From Oceanospirillaceae bacterium (GTDB taxonomy: Bacteria; Pseudomonadota; Gammaproteobacteria; Pseudomonadales; Oceanobacteraceae): 64,000 nucleotides of DNA. Position 1 is the first letter of the stretch. Every line of letters begins with the position of its first letter. This document shows, piece by piece, positions 35,695-43,967 of the stretch. Both the position numbers and the translations under genes were made by a program. Location of the stretch: NCBI GenBank assembly GCA_002723385.1, contig PBNY01000035.1:38151-102150 (forward strand), written 5' to 3'. The notes beneath the pieces were generated by a model that was not told where the DNA came from, did not search any database, and saw only the letters and a list, made by a program, of their open reading frames with translations.

Positions 35695-36291
35695 TCAACG
35701 CATACCAGGCATCGGGACGAAGTTCGGCAGTGCCTTGATGCGTTCCATCCAGGCGCTGATATTCGGGTATTCAGCCATATCGATACCGCCTTCCCAGGCC
35801 ACAGCCAGATACGGGAAGATGGCGCAGTCTGCAATGGTTGGGCGCCCCAGAGCGAGCCATTCATTGGATGCCAGATGCTGTTCCATAAACGGCAGAATGA
35901 TGCCACTGACCTGCAACGTACGCTCTTTATCCAGCGGGAGACCAAACTTGTCCACCAAACGGGCAGCGTTGGGGCCGTTCTGGATTTCGTTGGCGGAGTT
36001 GGACAGCCATTGCATCACTTCGCCTTGCTGAGCCGCGCCTTCTGGCCACCATTGATGACCACCGTAGGCTCGTGCCAGGTAGACCAGAATGGCGTGGGAA
36101 TCGCGCAGGCTGACGTCGCCATCGACCAGAACCGGAATTTGACCTAACGGATTCAAATCCGTGATTGGTGCGCGCTTGTGCTCGCCAGCCATAAAATCGA
36201 CGGGCACCAGGGTCAGTTCGATGCCCGCCAGTGCGGCGAACAGGCGAACCTTGTAGCAGTTGCCGGATACGTCCAGATCATACAGTTTCAT
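35695..36291 (-). CDS. Glutathione S-transferase family protein
   Basis: 198 residues: a thioredoxin-like N-terminal domain (MKLYDLDVSGNCYKVRLFAA, then NPLGQIPVLVDGDVSLRDSH with the conserved cis-Pro and the D-S glutathione-binding pair), and an all-helical C-terminal domain (PTIADCAIFPYLAVAWEGG). It probably conjugates or reduces electrophiles with glutathione. It lies next to a VOC-fold protein and a divergent LysR gene, so the three may form a small detoxification unit. The substrate is unknown. Confidence 0.9.
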   Translation of the reverse strand: MKLYDLDVSGNCYKVRLFAALAGIELTLVPVDFMAGEHKRAPITDLNPLGQIPVLVDGDVSLRDSHAILVYLARAYGGHQWWPEGAAQQGEVMQWLSNSANEIQNGPNAARLVDKFGLPLDKERTLQVSGIILPFMEQHLASNEWLALGRPTIADCAIFPYLAVAWEGGIDMAEYPNISAWMERIKALPNFVPMPGMR

Positions 36292-36354
36292 TGTGATACT
36301 CCTCTGCTGTGTGCATGGCCAGGAAAGTTGTCTGGCCGTGTTGTTATGGGTCGA

Positions 36355-36819
36355 TCAGTGTTCCGGATCAATCAACTGATTGAACTCCAGTACGTTGTAA
36401 TCCGGGTCGCGGATAAACAGGGTGATTCGACGAGGGCCTATTGGAATGATGCCTTCCGTAATGGTGATGCCCTCAGCATCCAGCCAGTCTTTCAGGGCGT
36501 ACAAATCGTCAACGATAAACGCCGGATGAGTGATGCCCGGCAGCTTGATCGGCTCATCGAGCAAGGGGTTCCGGCCCTGATTGAGCTGGCTGCCATTGAA
36601 GATCAGATTGATACGGACGCCGTCCGGTGACTCCATTTCATTCGCTTCGTAGGCGGAGAAAACCGCCGTTTCCCGAAAGCCCAGTCGCTCGTAAAAGTGC
36701 ACCGAGCGAATGCGGTCACTGACACGAATACCGACGTGGTCAAACTGACGAATGGGTTGTGACTGGCCCGGTTGCCTTGGCATCGGTGTAGGCATTGGTG
36801 CGGTCATGACGTTGCTCAC
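36355..36819 (-). CDS. VOC (glyoxalase/dioxygenase superfamily) protein
   Basis: 154 residues with one vicinal-oxygen-chelate fold: IRQFDHVGIRVSDRIRSVHF with the metal-ligand His, YERLGFRET, then ITHPAFIVDDLYALKDWL and LFIRDPDYNVLEFNQL with the terminal Glu. Such proteins act as glyoxalases, dioxygenases or resistance proteins. The specific reaction cannot be told. Several ATGs lie within the first 14 codons, so the exact start is uncertain. It is upstream of the GST gene in the same direction, 63 bp apart, and probably co-transcribed from the region shared with the LysR gene. Confidence 0.85.
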   Translation of the reverse strand: MSNVMTAPMPTPMPRQPGQSQPIRQFDHVGIRVSDRIRSVHFYERLGFRETAVFSAYEANEMESPDGVRINLIFNGSQLNQGRNPLLDEPIKLPGITHPAFIVDDLYALKDWLDAEGITITEGIIPIGPRRITLFIRDPDYNVLEFNQLIDPEH

Positions 36820-36925
36820 CTGTTGTCTGCAAATTGAACAACATCAGTAAACTATTTAAATTATTCTCATTAAATGTCTTAAATCTGATAGATTTATTCA
36901 GCTTTTTGCACAAATAAGGGGTGAG

Positions 36926-37846
36926 ATGGACAAGCTCAAAGGGATGGCAACTTTCGTCCGGATTGTCGATTGCGGCAGTCTTTCAGCCGCTGCGGATGAA
37001 CTGGGGCGTTCGCCCTCTGCCGTGGTGCGGACATTGGCCGAACTGGAAAGGCACCTCGGCGTCCGGTTGCTGAATCGAAGCACGCGACAGCACTCGCTGA
37101 CCGACGAAGGACGCGATTATTTGCTGCGCTGTCGGCGCATTCTGGCAGACATCGAAGAAGCCGAGTTTGTGCTCGACAGTCGCAAGCTGGATTTGCGCGG
37201 CAAGCTGTCGGTCACTGCTCCGGTGATGTTTGGTGGCCTGCACATTTCGCCGTTGCTGAATCAGTGGTTGCAGGAACATCCTGGCATGACCGCTGAGCTG
37301 ACCCTGCTGGATCGGGTGGTGGATGTGATTGAAGAAGGGTTTGATCTGGCCCTGCGCATCGGTCAGCTGTCGGACTCTTCCCTGATTGCGATGCCGCTTG
37401 GGCATGTGTCCATGGTGACGTGCGCCAGCCCCGAGCTGGTTCGGCAACGCGGAACGCCTGAACATCCGCGTGATCTGGCCGAGTGGCCGGTGGTGACCTT
37501 TTCAGTCCAGTCGTCGGTTTGGCGCTATTGCCGTGTGGAGGGAAGTTGGGAAGACGGAGGTCGGGACGGTGACCTGATCGACCAGGAAGTCAGCCCGGTT
37601 CTGATCAGTAATCAGGTGGGGCCAGTACTGGAAGCGGCTATTCAGGGGTTGGGTGTCGCCCGAATCATGTCCTATCAGGCGAAGAATGCGCTGGATTCCG
37701 GCGCTCTGTTGCCACTGTTGCCACAGTGGCAGTCGGTTCAGATACCGGTGCAGTTTGTGTATCCACACACGCGGTTGATCTCGCCCAGAGTGCGGCAATT
37801 TCTCGATTGGGCTACGCCTCGAATCCGAACCTTGCTGGCCAGCTGA
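36926..37846 (+). CDS. LysR-family transcriptional regulator
   Basis: 306 residues: winged HTH (MATFVRIVDCGSLSAAADEL, then GRSPSAVVRTLAELERHLGV) and the effector-binding domain (KLSVTAPVMFGGLHISPLLN, FDLALRIGQLSDSSLIAMPL). This is the CrgA/DmlR-like subgroup. Divergent from the VOC-GST pair, with 106 bp of AT-rich DNA between them (36820-36925), it is probably their regulator. GGGGTGAG lies directly before the ATG. The inducer is unknown. Confidence 0.92.
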   Translation: MDKLKGMATFVRIVDCGSLSAAADELGRSPSAVVRTLAELERHLGVRLLNRSTRQHSLTDEGRDYLLRCRRILADIEEAEFVLDSRKLDLRGKLSVTAPVMFGGLHISPLLNQWLQEHPGMTAELTLLDRVVDVIEEGFDLALRIGQLSDSSLIAMPLGHVSMVTCASPELVRQRGTPEHPRDLAEWPVVTFSVQSSVWRYCRVEGSWEDGGRDGDLIDQEVSPVLISNQVGPVLEAAIQGLGVARIMSYQAKNALDSGALLPLLPQWQSVQIPVQFVYPHTRLISPRVRQFLDWATPRIRTLLAS

Positions 37847-37887
37847 GCCGAGGAGAAAACGCCACCGGCTCTCAACACAGATCCTGA

Positions 37888-38535
37888 TCAGCCGCGATGA
37901 TCGGAAACAAACGGGTTGGTTTCACGCTCGACACCAAAGGTGGAGTTCGGGCCATGGCCTGGCACGAAGGTGACGTCATCACCCAGCGGGAACAGACGAT
38001 TGCGGATCGAATCGATCAGCTCGGCGTGATTGCCTTTGGGGAAATCGGTGCGGCCAATCGAACCATGGAACAGCACATCGCCGACCAGTGCCAGCTGCTG
38101 CTCGGGATGGTAGAACACCACATGCCCCGGTGTATGTCCCGGACAATGCAGTACCTCCAGAGTCACATTGCCCACGCTGACGGTGTCGCCGTGTTCCAGC
38201 CAGCGATTGGGTGTGAAGGTTTCGACCTGGGGGAAGCCGAACATGGTGGATTGCTGCGGCAAGGCATCAATCCAGAATTTGTCACCCATATGCGGGCCTT
38301 CAACGGGCAGATGGTGGCCCTTCATCAGCTCGGCGGTACCACCGGCGTGGTCGATATGGGCGTGGGTCAGCAGCACCTTTTCTGCGGTTGCTCCCATGTC
38401 GTCGAGCTTGGCAAGAATGCGGCTGATATCACCACCAGGATCAACAATCGCGGCTTTTCTGGTTTCGTTACACATCAAGATGGAGCAATTCTGCTGGAAT
38501 GCGGTAACCGGAACAGTAACAAGAGTGAGTGCCAT
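37888..38535 (-). CDS. Metallo-beta-lactamase-fold hydrolase (glyoxalase II-like)
   Basis: 215 residues with the metal-binding motif LLTHAHIDHAGGTAEL (H-x-H-x-D-H), then HCPGHTPGHVVFYHPEQ, LVGDVLFHGSIGRTDFP and FVPGHGPNSTFGVE. It matches the YcbL/GloB2-type hydrolases, which cleave S-D-lactoylglutathione or related thioesters. The frame opens at 38586, but the ATG at 38535 gives the family start (MALTLVTVPVTAFQQNCSIL). The ribosome binding site is weak. Its neighbours (GST, VOC) fit a glutathione-linked detoxification theme. Confidence 0.87.
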   Translation of the reverse strand: MALTLVTVPVTAFQQNCSILMCNETRKAAIVDPGGDISRILAKLDDMGATAEKVLLTHAHIDHAGGTAELMKGHHLPVEGPHMGDKFWIDALPQQSTMFGFPQVETFTPNRWLEHGDTVSVGNVTLEVLHCPGHTPGHVVFYHPEQQLALVGDVLFHGSIGRTDFPKGNHAELIDSIRNRLFPLGDDVTFVPGHGPNSTFGVERETNPFVSDHRG

Positions 38536-38725
38536 GATGAGAGTGCCCTGTAATTCCATGGTAAAGACGACGTCGCAAACAACCAAACCACTGCGACGAG
38601 GGGATGCAGACCTGCGTTAATGTATCAGATTGTCCGACAGGGAGCAGTGCCGAATCAGGTCGCAGTCACGAAAGCCCATGCCGAAAAGCGCCAGTGATTC
38701 ACACTCCGATTCGTATACTGCAGCC

Positions 38726-40288
38726 ATGACTCAAAAGAAGCAGACGCCGGAACCCTGGCGCCAGGCACGACTCTCCAAAGACGCCGGATTCGATGGCCAA
38801 TTCCTGTTTGCCGTACGAACCACCGGTATTTTTTGTCGTCCGTCCTGTCCGGCTCCAACGGCACTCGAGAATAATGTGGAATACTTCCAGCGTGTCTACG
38901 AGGCGCTGGAGCATGGCTATCGGCCCTGCTTTCGTTGCCGACCCGATCTTGGCCCGGAAGACCATGTGGCTCAGGCTGGTGGTGGACAGCGGGTTCAGGC
39001 TGCACTGGAAAACATTCAGGCCGGCTTTCTGAACGGTCACTCGGTGGATGAATTGGCTGTGGCAGTGAACACCTCACCGCGTCAGCTCAGAAAACTGTTC
39101 GATCAGCATTTGGGAAGTCCGCCAGTCCGCATTGCCAGTTATCACAAAGCCCTGTTTGCTCGTCGCATGGTGGTGTATTCCCATCGTTCGATGACCGATA
39201 TTGCCTTCGCATCCGGTTTCGGATCTGTGCGTCAGTTCAACAGCGTGTTTCGCCAGTTGTTTGGGCAATCACCGACCGAAGCCCGTCAGATACTATCGAG
39301 TACCTTGCCCATGGAACAAAAGGAACAAAACACCCAGCTGCTCAAATATCAGTCGCCGTTTCATTTTGATGTGCTGCTGGCATTCCTGAAGAGTCGCGCT
39401 ATTGCCGGTGTTGAACACGTGTCCGAGGACGCCTACTGGCGCAGTTTCCGGGTACCGATTGGCCGTGCCGATGGACAAGTGCAATGGGCCAGCGGCTATC
39501 TGGTGGTGCGAGACTGTCCCGAGCAATCGGCGCTGGGACTCAGTATCCATTGTGACGATGTGCGCTGCATCATGCCGGTGACCCAACGGGTGCGTCGGAT
39601 GTTTGATCTCGATGCCAATCTGGATGTGATTCGCCAGCGTTTTGAACAGGAACCACTGCTTGCCAATGGCCTGCAGCAGGACAAGAGCGTGCCGAGGCTA
39701 CCGGTCGCGTTTGATGCATACGAATTTGCGATTCGCGCCATCCTCGGACAGCAGGTCTCCGTGAAGGCGGCCAATACGCTGGCTGCGAGACTGGTGCAGA
39801 AAGCTGCAGTGGCGACAACAGGCGACTTCCCGGAGACCTTGCCTCATTTCTTCCCGGCACCAGAAACCTTGCTGGCAACTGACCTGTCAGATATCGGTCT
39901 GACCAGCACGCGTCAAAACACCATACGATCAGTACTGGAAGCGTTGATCAGCGGCTCGGTCCGATTTGATATCGGACAGGTGTTTGATGAGTTCCACCGT
40001 GAGTTTTCATCCATCAAAGGCATCGGCGACTGGACGGTGAACTACGTGGCCATACGCGGTATGGGGATGAAAGACTGCTTCCCGGCTGCGGATCTGGGCA
40101 TTATCAAGGCCTTGTCCGCACAGCAGCCAGACTCTGGCAAACTGACCACCAGGCAGATACAGCGGCTCGCTGAAGACTGGCGACCTTATCGTTCCTACGC
40201 GGCCTTGTGTCTCTGGAACCAGTCGTCTGCAACCCATCAGGAAAACCCATGTACTACACCCGATTTGAAACCCGATTCTGCGACATGA
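38726..40288 (+). CDS. alkA: Ada-AlkA fusion: alkylation sensor and DNA-3-methyladenine glycosylase
   Basis: 520 residues in three parts. First is an Ada-type zinc domain with the four cysteines (TGIFCRPSCPA and RPCFRCRPD), where the first cysteine accepts methyl from phosphotriesters. Second is an AraC-type HTH (SVDELAVAVNTSPRQLRKLF, MTDIAFASGFGSVRQFNSVF). Third is an AlkA glycosylase with the helix-hairpin-helix IKGIGDWTVNYVAIRGMG followed by the catalytic Asp in FPAADLG. It both senses methylation damage and excises alkylated purines. In-frame TTG 38630 and ATG 38678 are alternative starts; ATG 38726 best fits the family. It overlaps ogt by 40 bp. Confidence 0.9.
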   Translation: MTQKKQTPEPWRQARLSKDAGFDGQFLFAVRTTGIFCRPSCPAPTALENNVEYFQRVYEALEHGYRPCFRCRPDLGPEDHVAQAGGGQRVQAALENIQAGFLNGHSVDELAVAVNTSPRQLRKLFDQHLGSPPVRIASYHKALFARRMVVYSHRSMTDIAFASGFGSVRQFNSVFRQLFGQSPTEARQILSSTLPMEQKEQNTQLLKYQSPFHFDVLLAFLKSRAIAGVEHVSEDAYWRSFRVPIGRADGQVQWASGYLVVRDCPEQSALGLSIHCDDVRCIMPVTQRVRRMFDLDANLDVIRQRFEQEPLLANGLQQDKSVPRLPVAFDAYEFAIRAILGQQVSVKAANTLAARLVQKAAVATTGDFPETLPHFFPAPETLLATDLSDIGLTSTRQNTIRSVLEALISGSVRFDIGQVFDEFHREFSSIKGIGDWTVNYVAIRGMGMKDCFPAADLGIIKALSAQQPDSGKLTTRQIQRLAEDWRPYRSYAALCLWNQSSATHQENPCTTPDLKPDSAT

Positions 40289-40767
40289 TTCTGGCCGGCG
40301 ACGAGCAGGGTTTGCAGCATTTGCATCTTGATACCGGCGAAGGCAAGAAAGGCCCGTTTGAGCTGCCTGCGCACTGGCTGCTCAACGATGACCTGTTTCA
40401 GACCGCCAAAGCCCAGATTCTCGAATACTGTCTGGGGCAGCGGCGAGGGTTTGACCTGCCTCTGAACCCACAAGGCACTGAGTTTCAGCAAACCGTCTGG
40501 CAGGCATTGCAGGACATTCCCTGCGGTGAGCTGCGCACCTATGGCGAGATTGCCAAACAGCTCGGCAAACCCACCGCATCCCGTGCTGTTGGGGCGGCCA
40601 ATGGTCGTAATCCGATACCGCTGATTATTCCCTGCCATCGCGTGGTCGGTAGCCAGGGCAAGTTGACCGGCTTTGCACACGGACTGGCCATCAAGCAGCA
40701 ACTGATTGAGTGGGAGGCCCGACAGGAAACCTCACTCGGTAACCCGAGGGCTGTGCTGGGAGGCTGA
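40249..40767 (+). CDS. ogt: Methylated-DNA--protein-cysteine methyltransferase
   Basis: 172 residues: FQQTVWQALQDIPCGELRTY, then RAVGAANGRNPIPLIIPCHR with the acceptor Cys129 in PCHRV. It removes methyl from O6-methylguanine in a suicide reaction. AGGAAAA precedes the ATG at 40249, which lies inside the end of the Ada-AlkA gene in another frame, so the two repair genes are translationally coupled. They are probably induced together through the upstream Ada domain. Confidence 0.93.
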   Translation: MYYTRFETRFCDMILAGDEQGLQHLHLDTGEGKKGPFELPAHWLLNDDLFQTAKAQILEYCLGQRRGFDLPLNPQGTEFQQTVWQALQDIPCGELRTYGEIAKQLGKPTASRAVGAANGRNPIPLIIPCHRVVGSQGKLTGFAHGLAIKQQLIEWEARQETSLGNPRAVLGG

Positions 40768-40818
40768 CATTTAAGCGGGTTTCGGGGCAAGCGATTAGCT
40801 TGAGTAGCCGCCAAAACA

Positions 40819-40846
40819 AAAAAGCAGCCATTTGGCTGCTTTTTAT
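40819..40846. terminator. Bidirectional terminator between ogt and the transglutaminase-like gene
   Basis: AAAGCAGCCA-TTTGGCTGCTTTT forms a tight hairpin (stem AGCAGCCA/TGGCTGCT, about 40823-40840) flanked by A-run and T-run, so it can stop both convergent transcripts. Confidence 0.85.
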
Positions 40847-40863
40847 ATGTCTGGATATCTTGT

Positions 40864-42399
40864 TTAAAACGGCTTCAGTTTCGCCCTGGCCCGGGCGTAG
40901 TCCGGCATCACCATCCCGGCATCGGCATTGATGTAGGTTGGATCCGCAATGGTGTAGCGGCGGTTATTCACATCCCAGGCGGTGCCTTTGACATCGCTGG
41001 TAAAGGCGACTGCTGTCGCGACGTGTCCAGGATACTCGACGATCATCACTTCCAGCCCCAGTAATTCCCGTGTCAGCCAGGCAAATAGCGCAGCACGGTC
41101 TTCGCAATCTGAGTAGGGGTAGTGCAGGGTCTCCAGCGGGAACAGGTAGTTTTCTTCGTTGAACTGCTGCTTGTCGGTGGCGTACTCAAACGCGGTCTGG
41201 ACAAAGCGCAGCAGTCGGTTCACCGCTTCCTGTTCGCCAACGCCCTGCACCATGGGGCGCAGCTGGTTCAGCAGCTGTTTGGCGGTTTCCGGTGGTAAAC
41301 CGGCGCTGAAGTAGTTGGGCAATGCCAGCTGTGGGTAGTCTTTCAGGTAGCGCACGTAGGACTTCGGATAATCAATGTTCAGCTGATAGGACTGGCCACC
41401 GTAGCGGAACGCCAGATCCCGGTGTTCACGTTCGCTGGTGACGGCGAAGCGATACGGCTGGCTGAAGTCGATCGGACGGCGACCGGCATCGTGCTGACCC
41501 TTGTAGGTGTATACCTGTCCCGGCGGCATGATCTGCTCGTTCAGGCCGAGTGCGTAATAGGGGCGACCATCCAGGGTAAAGAAGGTGACGCCGTACAGGG
41601 ATTGCTTCGATGACAGCAGCAGGTACACGCGCTTGTCGTAGGCGATGCGGGCATCAAAGCCGGATTTCACCAGCAGGAACCAGCTGGTCAGTGCCTGACT
41701 GTTCTTGTCGCGGTGCAAGGCGCGGGAGAACTGATCAATCAGCAGCGCCTTGCCCCAGTCATTCAGCATCAGGCGTTTGGCGGTGTCGTCCAGTGCCTTG
41801 ATGATCGGCTGGTGGTTTTCGCTGGCAAGTGTTTGCCAGTAACGGGCAATCTGTTTTTCCTTGAGAGGTTTGCGGAAATTGGCCCGAAATTTTCGTGGGT
41901 AGCTGATCACGACTGGCTGGCCAAAAAACTCGAATTTTGCCTTTGGCCCTTTGGTCACAACCGGCGCCGGTACGGGGGCCACGGGTGGTTTTGACACGGG
42001 CTTTTCAACCGGCTTTTGCTGCGGCCCGGGTACCGGCTGCTGGATGGGCTCTGGCTTTGCGACCGGCGTTGGTGCGGGGGCCGGTTCTGGAGCAAGCGTT
42101 GGCTTGGTTATTGGTGTGGCGACAGGTGCCGGTTTGGGTTGGGCCACGGGCATGGTCGGTGGCTTGGGTTTGGGATCACGAACGTCCGGTTTCTGAACAT
42201 CCACCTCTTCCCACTTCTGATTCAGGAACGACAGAAATGCCTTGTCGTTGGCATCCAGATAGTTACGGAATTCCTGCTGGGTTCCTTGCAGCCAGCGTTG
42301 ATAGTCGTCGAGTTGCTCCTGGCTGGCAGCCTGACCGTGGCTGCTCATTCCCAGCAGAGTCACCAGGCTGGTGAGCAATATCGGGTAGTTGATGCGCAT
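40864..42399 (-). CDS. Exported transglutaminase-like protein with Pro-rich linker
   Basis: 511 residues. A signal peptide (LLTSLVTLLGMSSHGQAAS) and a short helical part are followed by a Pro/Lys/Ala-rich linker at about residues 75-155. A large domain then ends in a transglutaminase-like fold, with a putative triad of Cys432 in YPYSDCEDRAALFAW, His459 in YPGHVATAV and Asp486 in TIADPTYI. Transglutaminase-fold proteins of this kind act as periplasmic proteases or amide-bond enzymes. The substrate is unknown. AGGAAGGA lies 6 nt before the ATG at 42399. It sits downstream of an LPP20-type lipoprotein gene but a terminator separates them. Confidence 0.72.
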   Translation of the reverse strand: MRINYPILLTSLVTLLGMSSHGQAASQEQLDDYQRWLQGTQQEFRNYLDANDKAFLSFLNQKWEEVDVQKPDVRDPKPKPPTMPVAQPKPAPVATPITKPTLAPEPAPAPTPVAKPEPIQQPVPGPQQKPVEKPVSKPPVAPVPAPVVTKGPKAKFEFFGQPVVISYPRKFRANFRKPLKEKQIARYWQTLASENHQPIIKALDDTAKRLMLNDWGKALLIDQFSRALHRDKNSQALTSWFLLVKSGFDARIAYDKRVYLLLSSKQSLYGVTFFTLDGRPYYALGLNEQIMPPGQVYTYKGQHDAGRRPIDFSQPYRFAVTSEREHRDLAFRYGGQSYQLNIDYPKSYVRYLKDYPQLALPNYFSAGLPPETAKQLLNQLRPMVQGVGEQEAVNRLLRFVQTAFEYATDKQQFNEENYLFPLETLHYPYSDCEDRAALFAWLTRELLGLEVMIVEYPGHVATAVAFTSDVKGTAWDVNNRRYTIADPTYINADAGMVMPDYARARAKLKPF

Positions 42400-42476
42400 G
42401 ATGATCCTTCCTGTGGTGACGAAAGAGATGGCGAGCGATGTGAAGAAAGTGACGTTGTGACGGACCCAAAAACGCA

Positions 42477-42500
42477 AAAACCGGCCTGATAGCCGGTTTT
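42477..42500 (-). terminator. Rho-independent terminator after the LPP20-type gene
   Basis: On the reverse strand AAAACCGGC pairs with GCCGGTTTT around a 6-nt loop and is followed by a further T-rich stretch. It lies between the lipoprotein stop and the transglutaminase-like start, whose promoter would have to be downstream or depend on read-through. Confidence 0.75.
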
Positions 42501-42522
42501 CGGGATCAATCACACATCCGCA

Positions 42523-43107
42523 TTACTGCTGCATGTTGGCAATTTCGTCGGCCAGTTCGTCGAAAGACTTCTCGGCCTGGAATTTCTGCCACAGAGCGCG
42601 GTTGTTGTTCATCGAGCTTTTCAGCGCCTGTTCTGCAACCTGGTCAACGCTGTCGGCGTTCAGGCCAACCAGAACCACTATGCCGCCACTTGGGGTTGGC
42701 AGCTGACGAATGATGCGAGAACCCACCAGAGACTCTTTGGTGATCTGCTTGGTTACAGACGAGTTCACCTTGTCGACGGTCTCGGAATCACCAGCACCCG
42801 TCGTTTCGGCGTACTGCTTGATCATGTTCTGCACTTCAACTTTCATGATCTGGGCCAGTTCTACACGAGCCGCGGTGGAAGCCATCTGCTTCATGAAGTT
42901 CGGGCCAGCAGCCGACTTGTCAGCGTAGCCAACAGTTGCGAGGTCGTACCCTTCGATCGGTGCACCGCAAACCCATTCCGGAGCTTCCTTGCCAGAACCA
43001 TCTGCGAAAACGCAGCCGGCAACTGGCTCGTCAACAGGCTTGTTGGATGAACAGGCTACCAGCAAGGTGGCGGTTGCGGCCGCGACCAGTGTGCGTAATG
43101 TGGTCAT
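42523..43107 (-). CDS. LPP20-family lipoprotein
   Basis: 194 residues: a lipoprotein signal (TLLVACSSN, lipobox V-A-C), then an LPP20-like domain (YDLATVGYADKSAAGPNFMK, then STAARVELAQIMKVEVQNMI, ending PSGGIVVLVGLNADSVDQVA). Such lipoproteins sit in the outer membrane. The functions are poorly known, though members occur near flagellar and envelope genes. A clean terminator follows. It is divergent from hslV across 302 bp. Confidence 0.8.
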   Translation of the reverse strand: MTTLRTLVAAATATLLVACSSNKPVDEPVAGCVFADGSGKEAPEWVCGAPIEGYDLATVGYADKSAAGPNFMKQMASTAARVELAQIMKVEVQNMIKQYAETTGAGDSETVDKVNSSVTKQITKESLVGSRIIRQLPTPSGGIVVLVGLNADSVDQVAEQALKSSMNNNRALWQKFQAEKSFDELADEIANMQQ

Positions 43108-43409
43108 ATTCGTCTCCTTGAAAACGCTATGTTTGTTACCAGGATTAGTCGGCTGAGAATAGCGAATGGTTGGTGATGATTCTATGTCAGCCGGGCGAGT
43201 TCATGATCTCAGTCTAGCCGATCCCCGCTGCTCTCAGTGAGAGATTGTTCTCGACGCTGATTTTCCTGTGCTCGTGCGGGCTTCGATGGCGTTAAGGCGG
43301 CCGGGTTCCCGCAAAATTTGGCAAAATGGCACAGACTTGAGGGCCAGTTGCAATTCTGTGACCTGCCCCCATTTATTGACGTTCGACACAGAGACATCAG
43401 GGTAACGAC
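43108..43409. promoter_or_regulatory. Divergent intergenic region with heat-shock-like hslV promoter
   Basis: No gene is seen here. GTTGCAA (43347-43353) and CCCCATTT (43367-43374) with a 13-bp spacer resemble a sigma32 promoter; the -10 fits CCCCATNT fully and the -35 fits CTTGAAA at five of seven. hslVU is a known sigma32 target. The lipoprotein promoter must lie near 43120-43200. Confidence 0.45.
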
Positions 43410-43967
43410 ATGACAACGATTGTATCGGTACGACGTGGCAATCAGGTAGTGATTGGCGGTGATGGCCAGGTATCGCTGGGCAACACGGTAATGAAAGGGA
43501 ACGCTCGCAAGGTACGTCGCCTCTACAATAATCAGGTAATCGCCGGATTTGCCGGGGGCACCGCTGATGCATTCACCCTGTTTGAGAAATTTGAAGCCCA
43601 GTTACAAAAACACCACGGCCAACTGACTCGTGCTGCGGTAGAACTGGCCAAGGAATGGCGTTCCGACCGCGCCTTGCGTCGTCTGGAAGCCATTCTGGCG
43701 GTGGCGGATCATACCGCCTCACTGATCATCACCGGCAACGGCGATGTGGTGCAGCCAGAAGAAGATCTGATTGGTGTGGGATCCGGCGGTCATTTTGCGC
43801 TGGCGGCAGCCCGTGCATTGCTGCACAACACCGATCTGGGAGCGGCAGAGATCGCTGAAAAGAGCCTCAATATTGCGGGCGATATCTGCGTCTTCACCAA
43901 CCAGAATTTGACCATTGAAACGCTGACGTTCGACAACAACGGCAGCCAGAACGGAGAACCGGCATGA
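43410..43967 (+). CDS. hslV: ATP-dependent protease subunit HslV (ClpQ)
   Basis: 185 residues. After removal of Met1, the N-terminal Thr2 ([20 protein letters not shown]) is the nucleophile of this proteasome-like peptidase. [20 protein letters not shown] and [14 protein letters not shown] are typical. Twelve subunits form the degradation chamber that HslU feeds. The stop codon overlaps the hslU start by 4 bp (ATGA). It is probably heat-induced. Confidence 0.96.
   Translation: MTTIVSVRRGNQVVIGGDGQVSLGNTVMKGNARKVRRLYNNQVIAGFAGGTADAFTLFEKFEAQLQKHHGQLTRAAVELAKEWRSDRALRRLEAILAVADHTASLIITGNGDVVQPEEDLIGVGSGGHFALAAARALLHNTDLGAAEIAEKSLNIAGDICVFTNQNLTIETLTFDNNGSQNGEPA

Noticed and set aside
43336..43374. 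Sigma32 promoter using CTTGAGG as -35
   Set aside because: CTTGAGG is 24 bp from CCCCATTT, too far. The nearer GTTGCAA gives the allowed 13-bp spacing.
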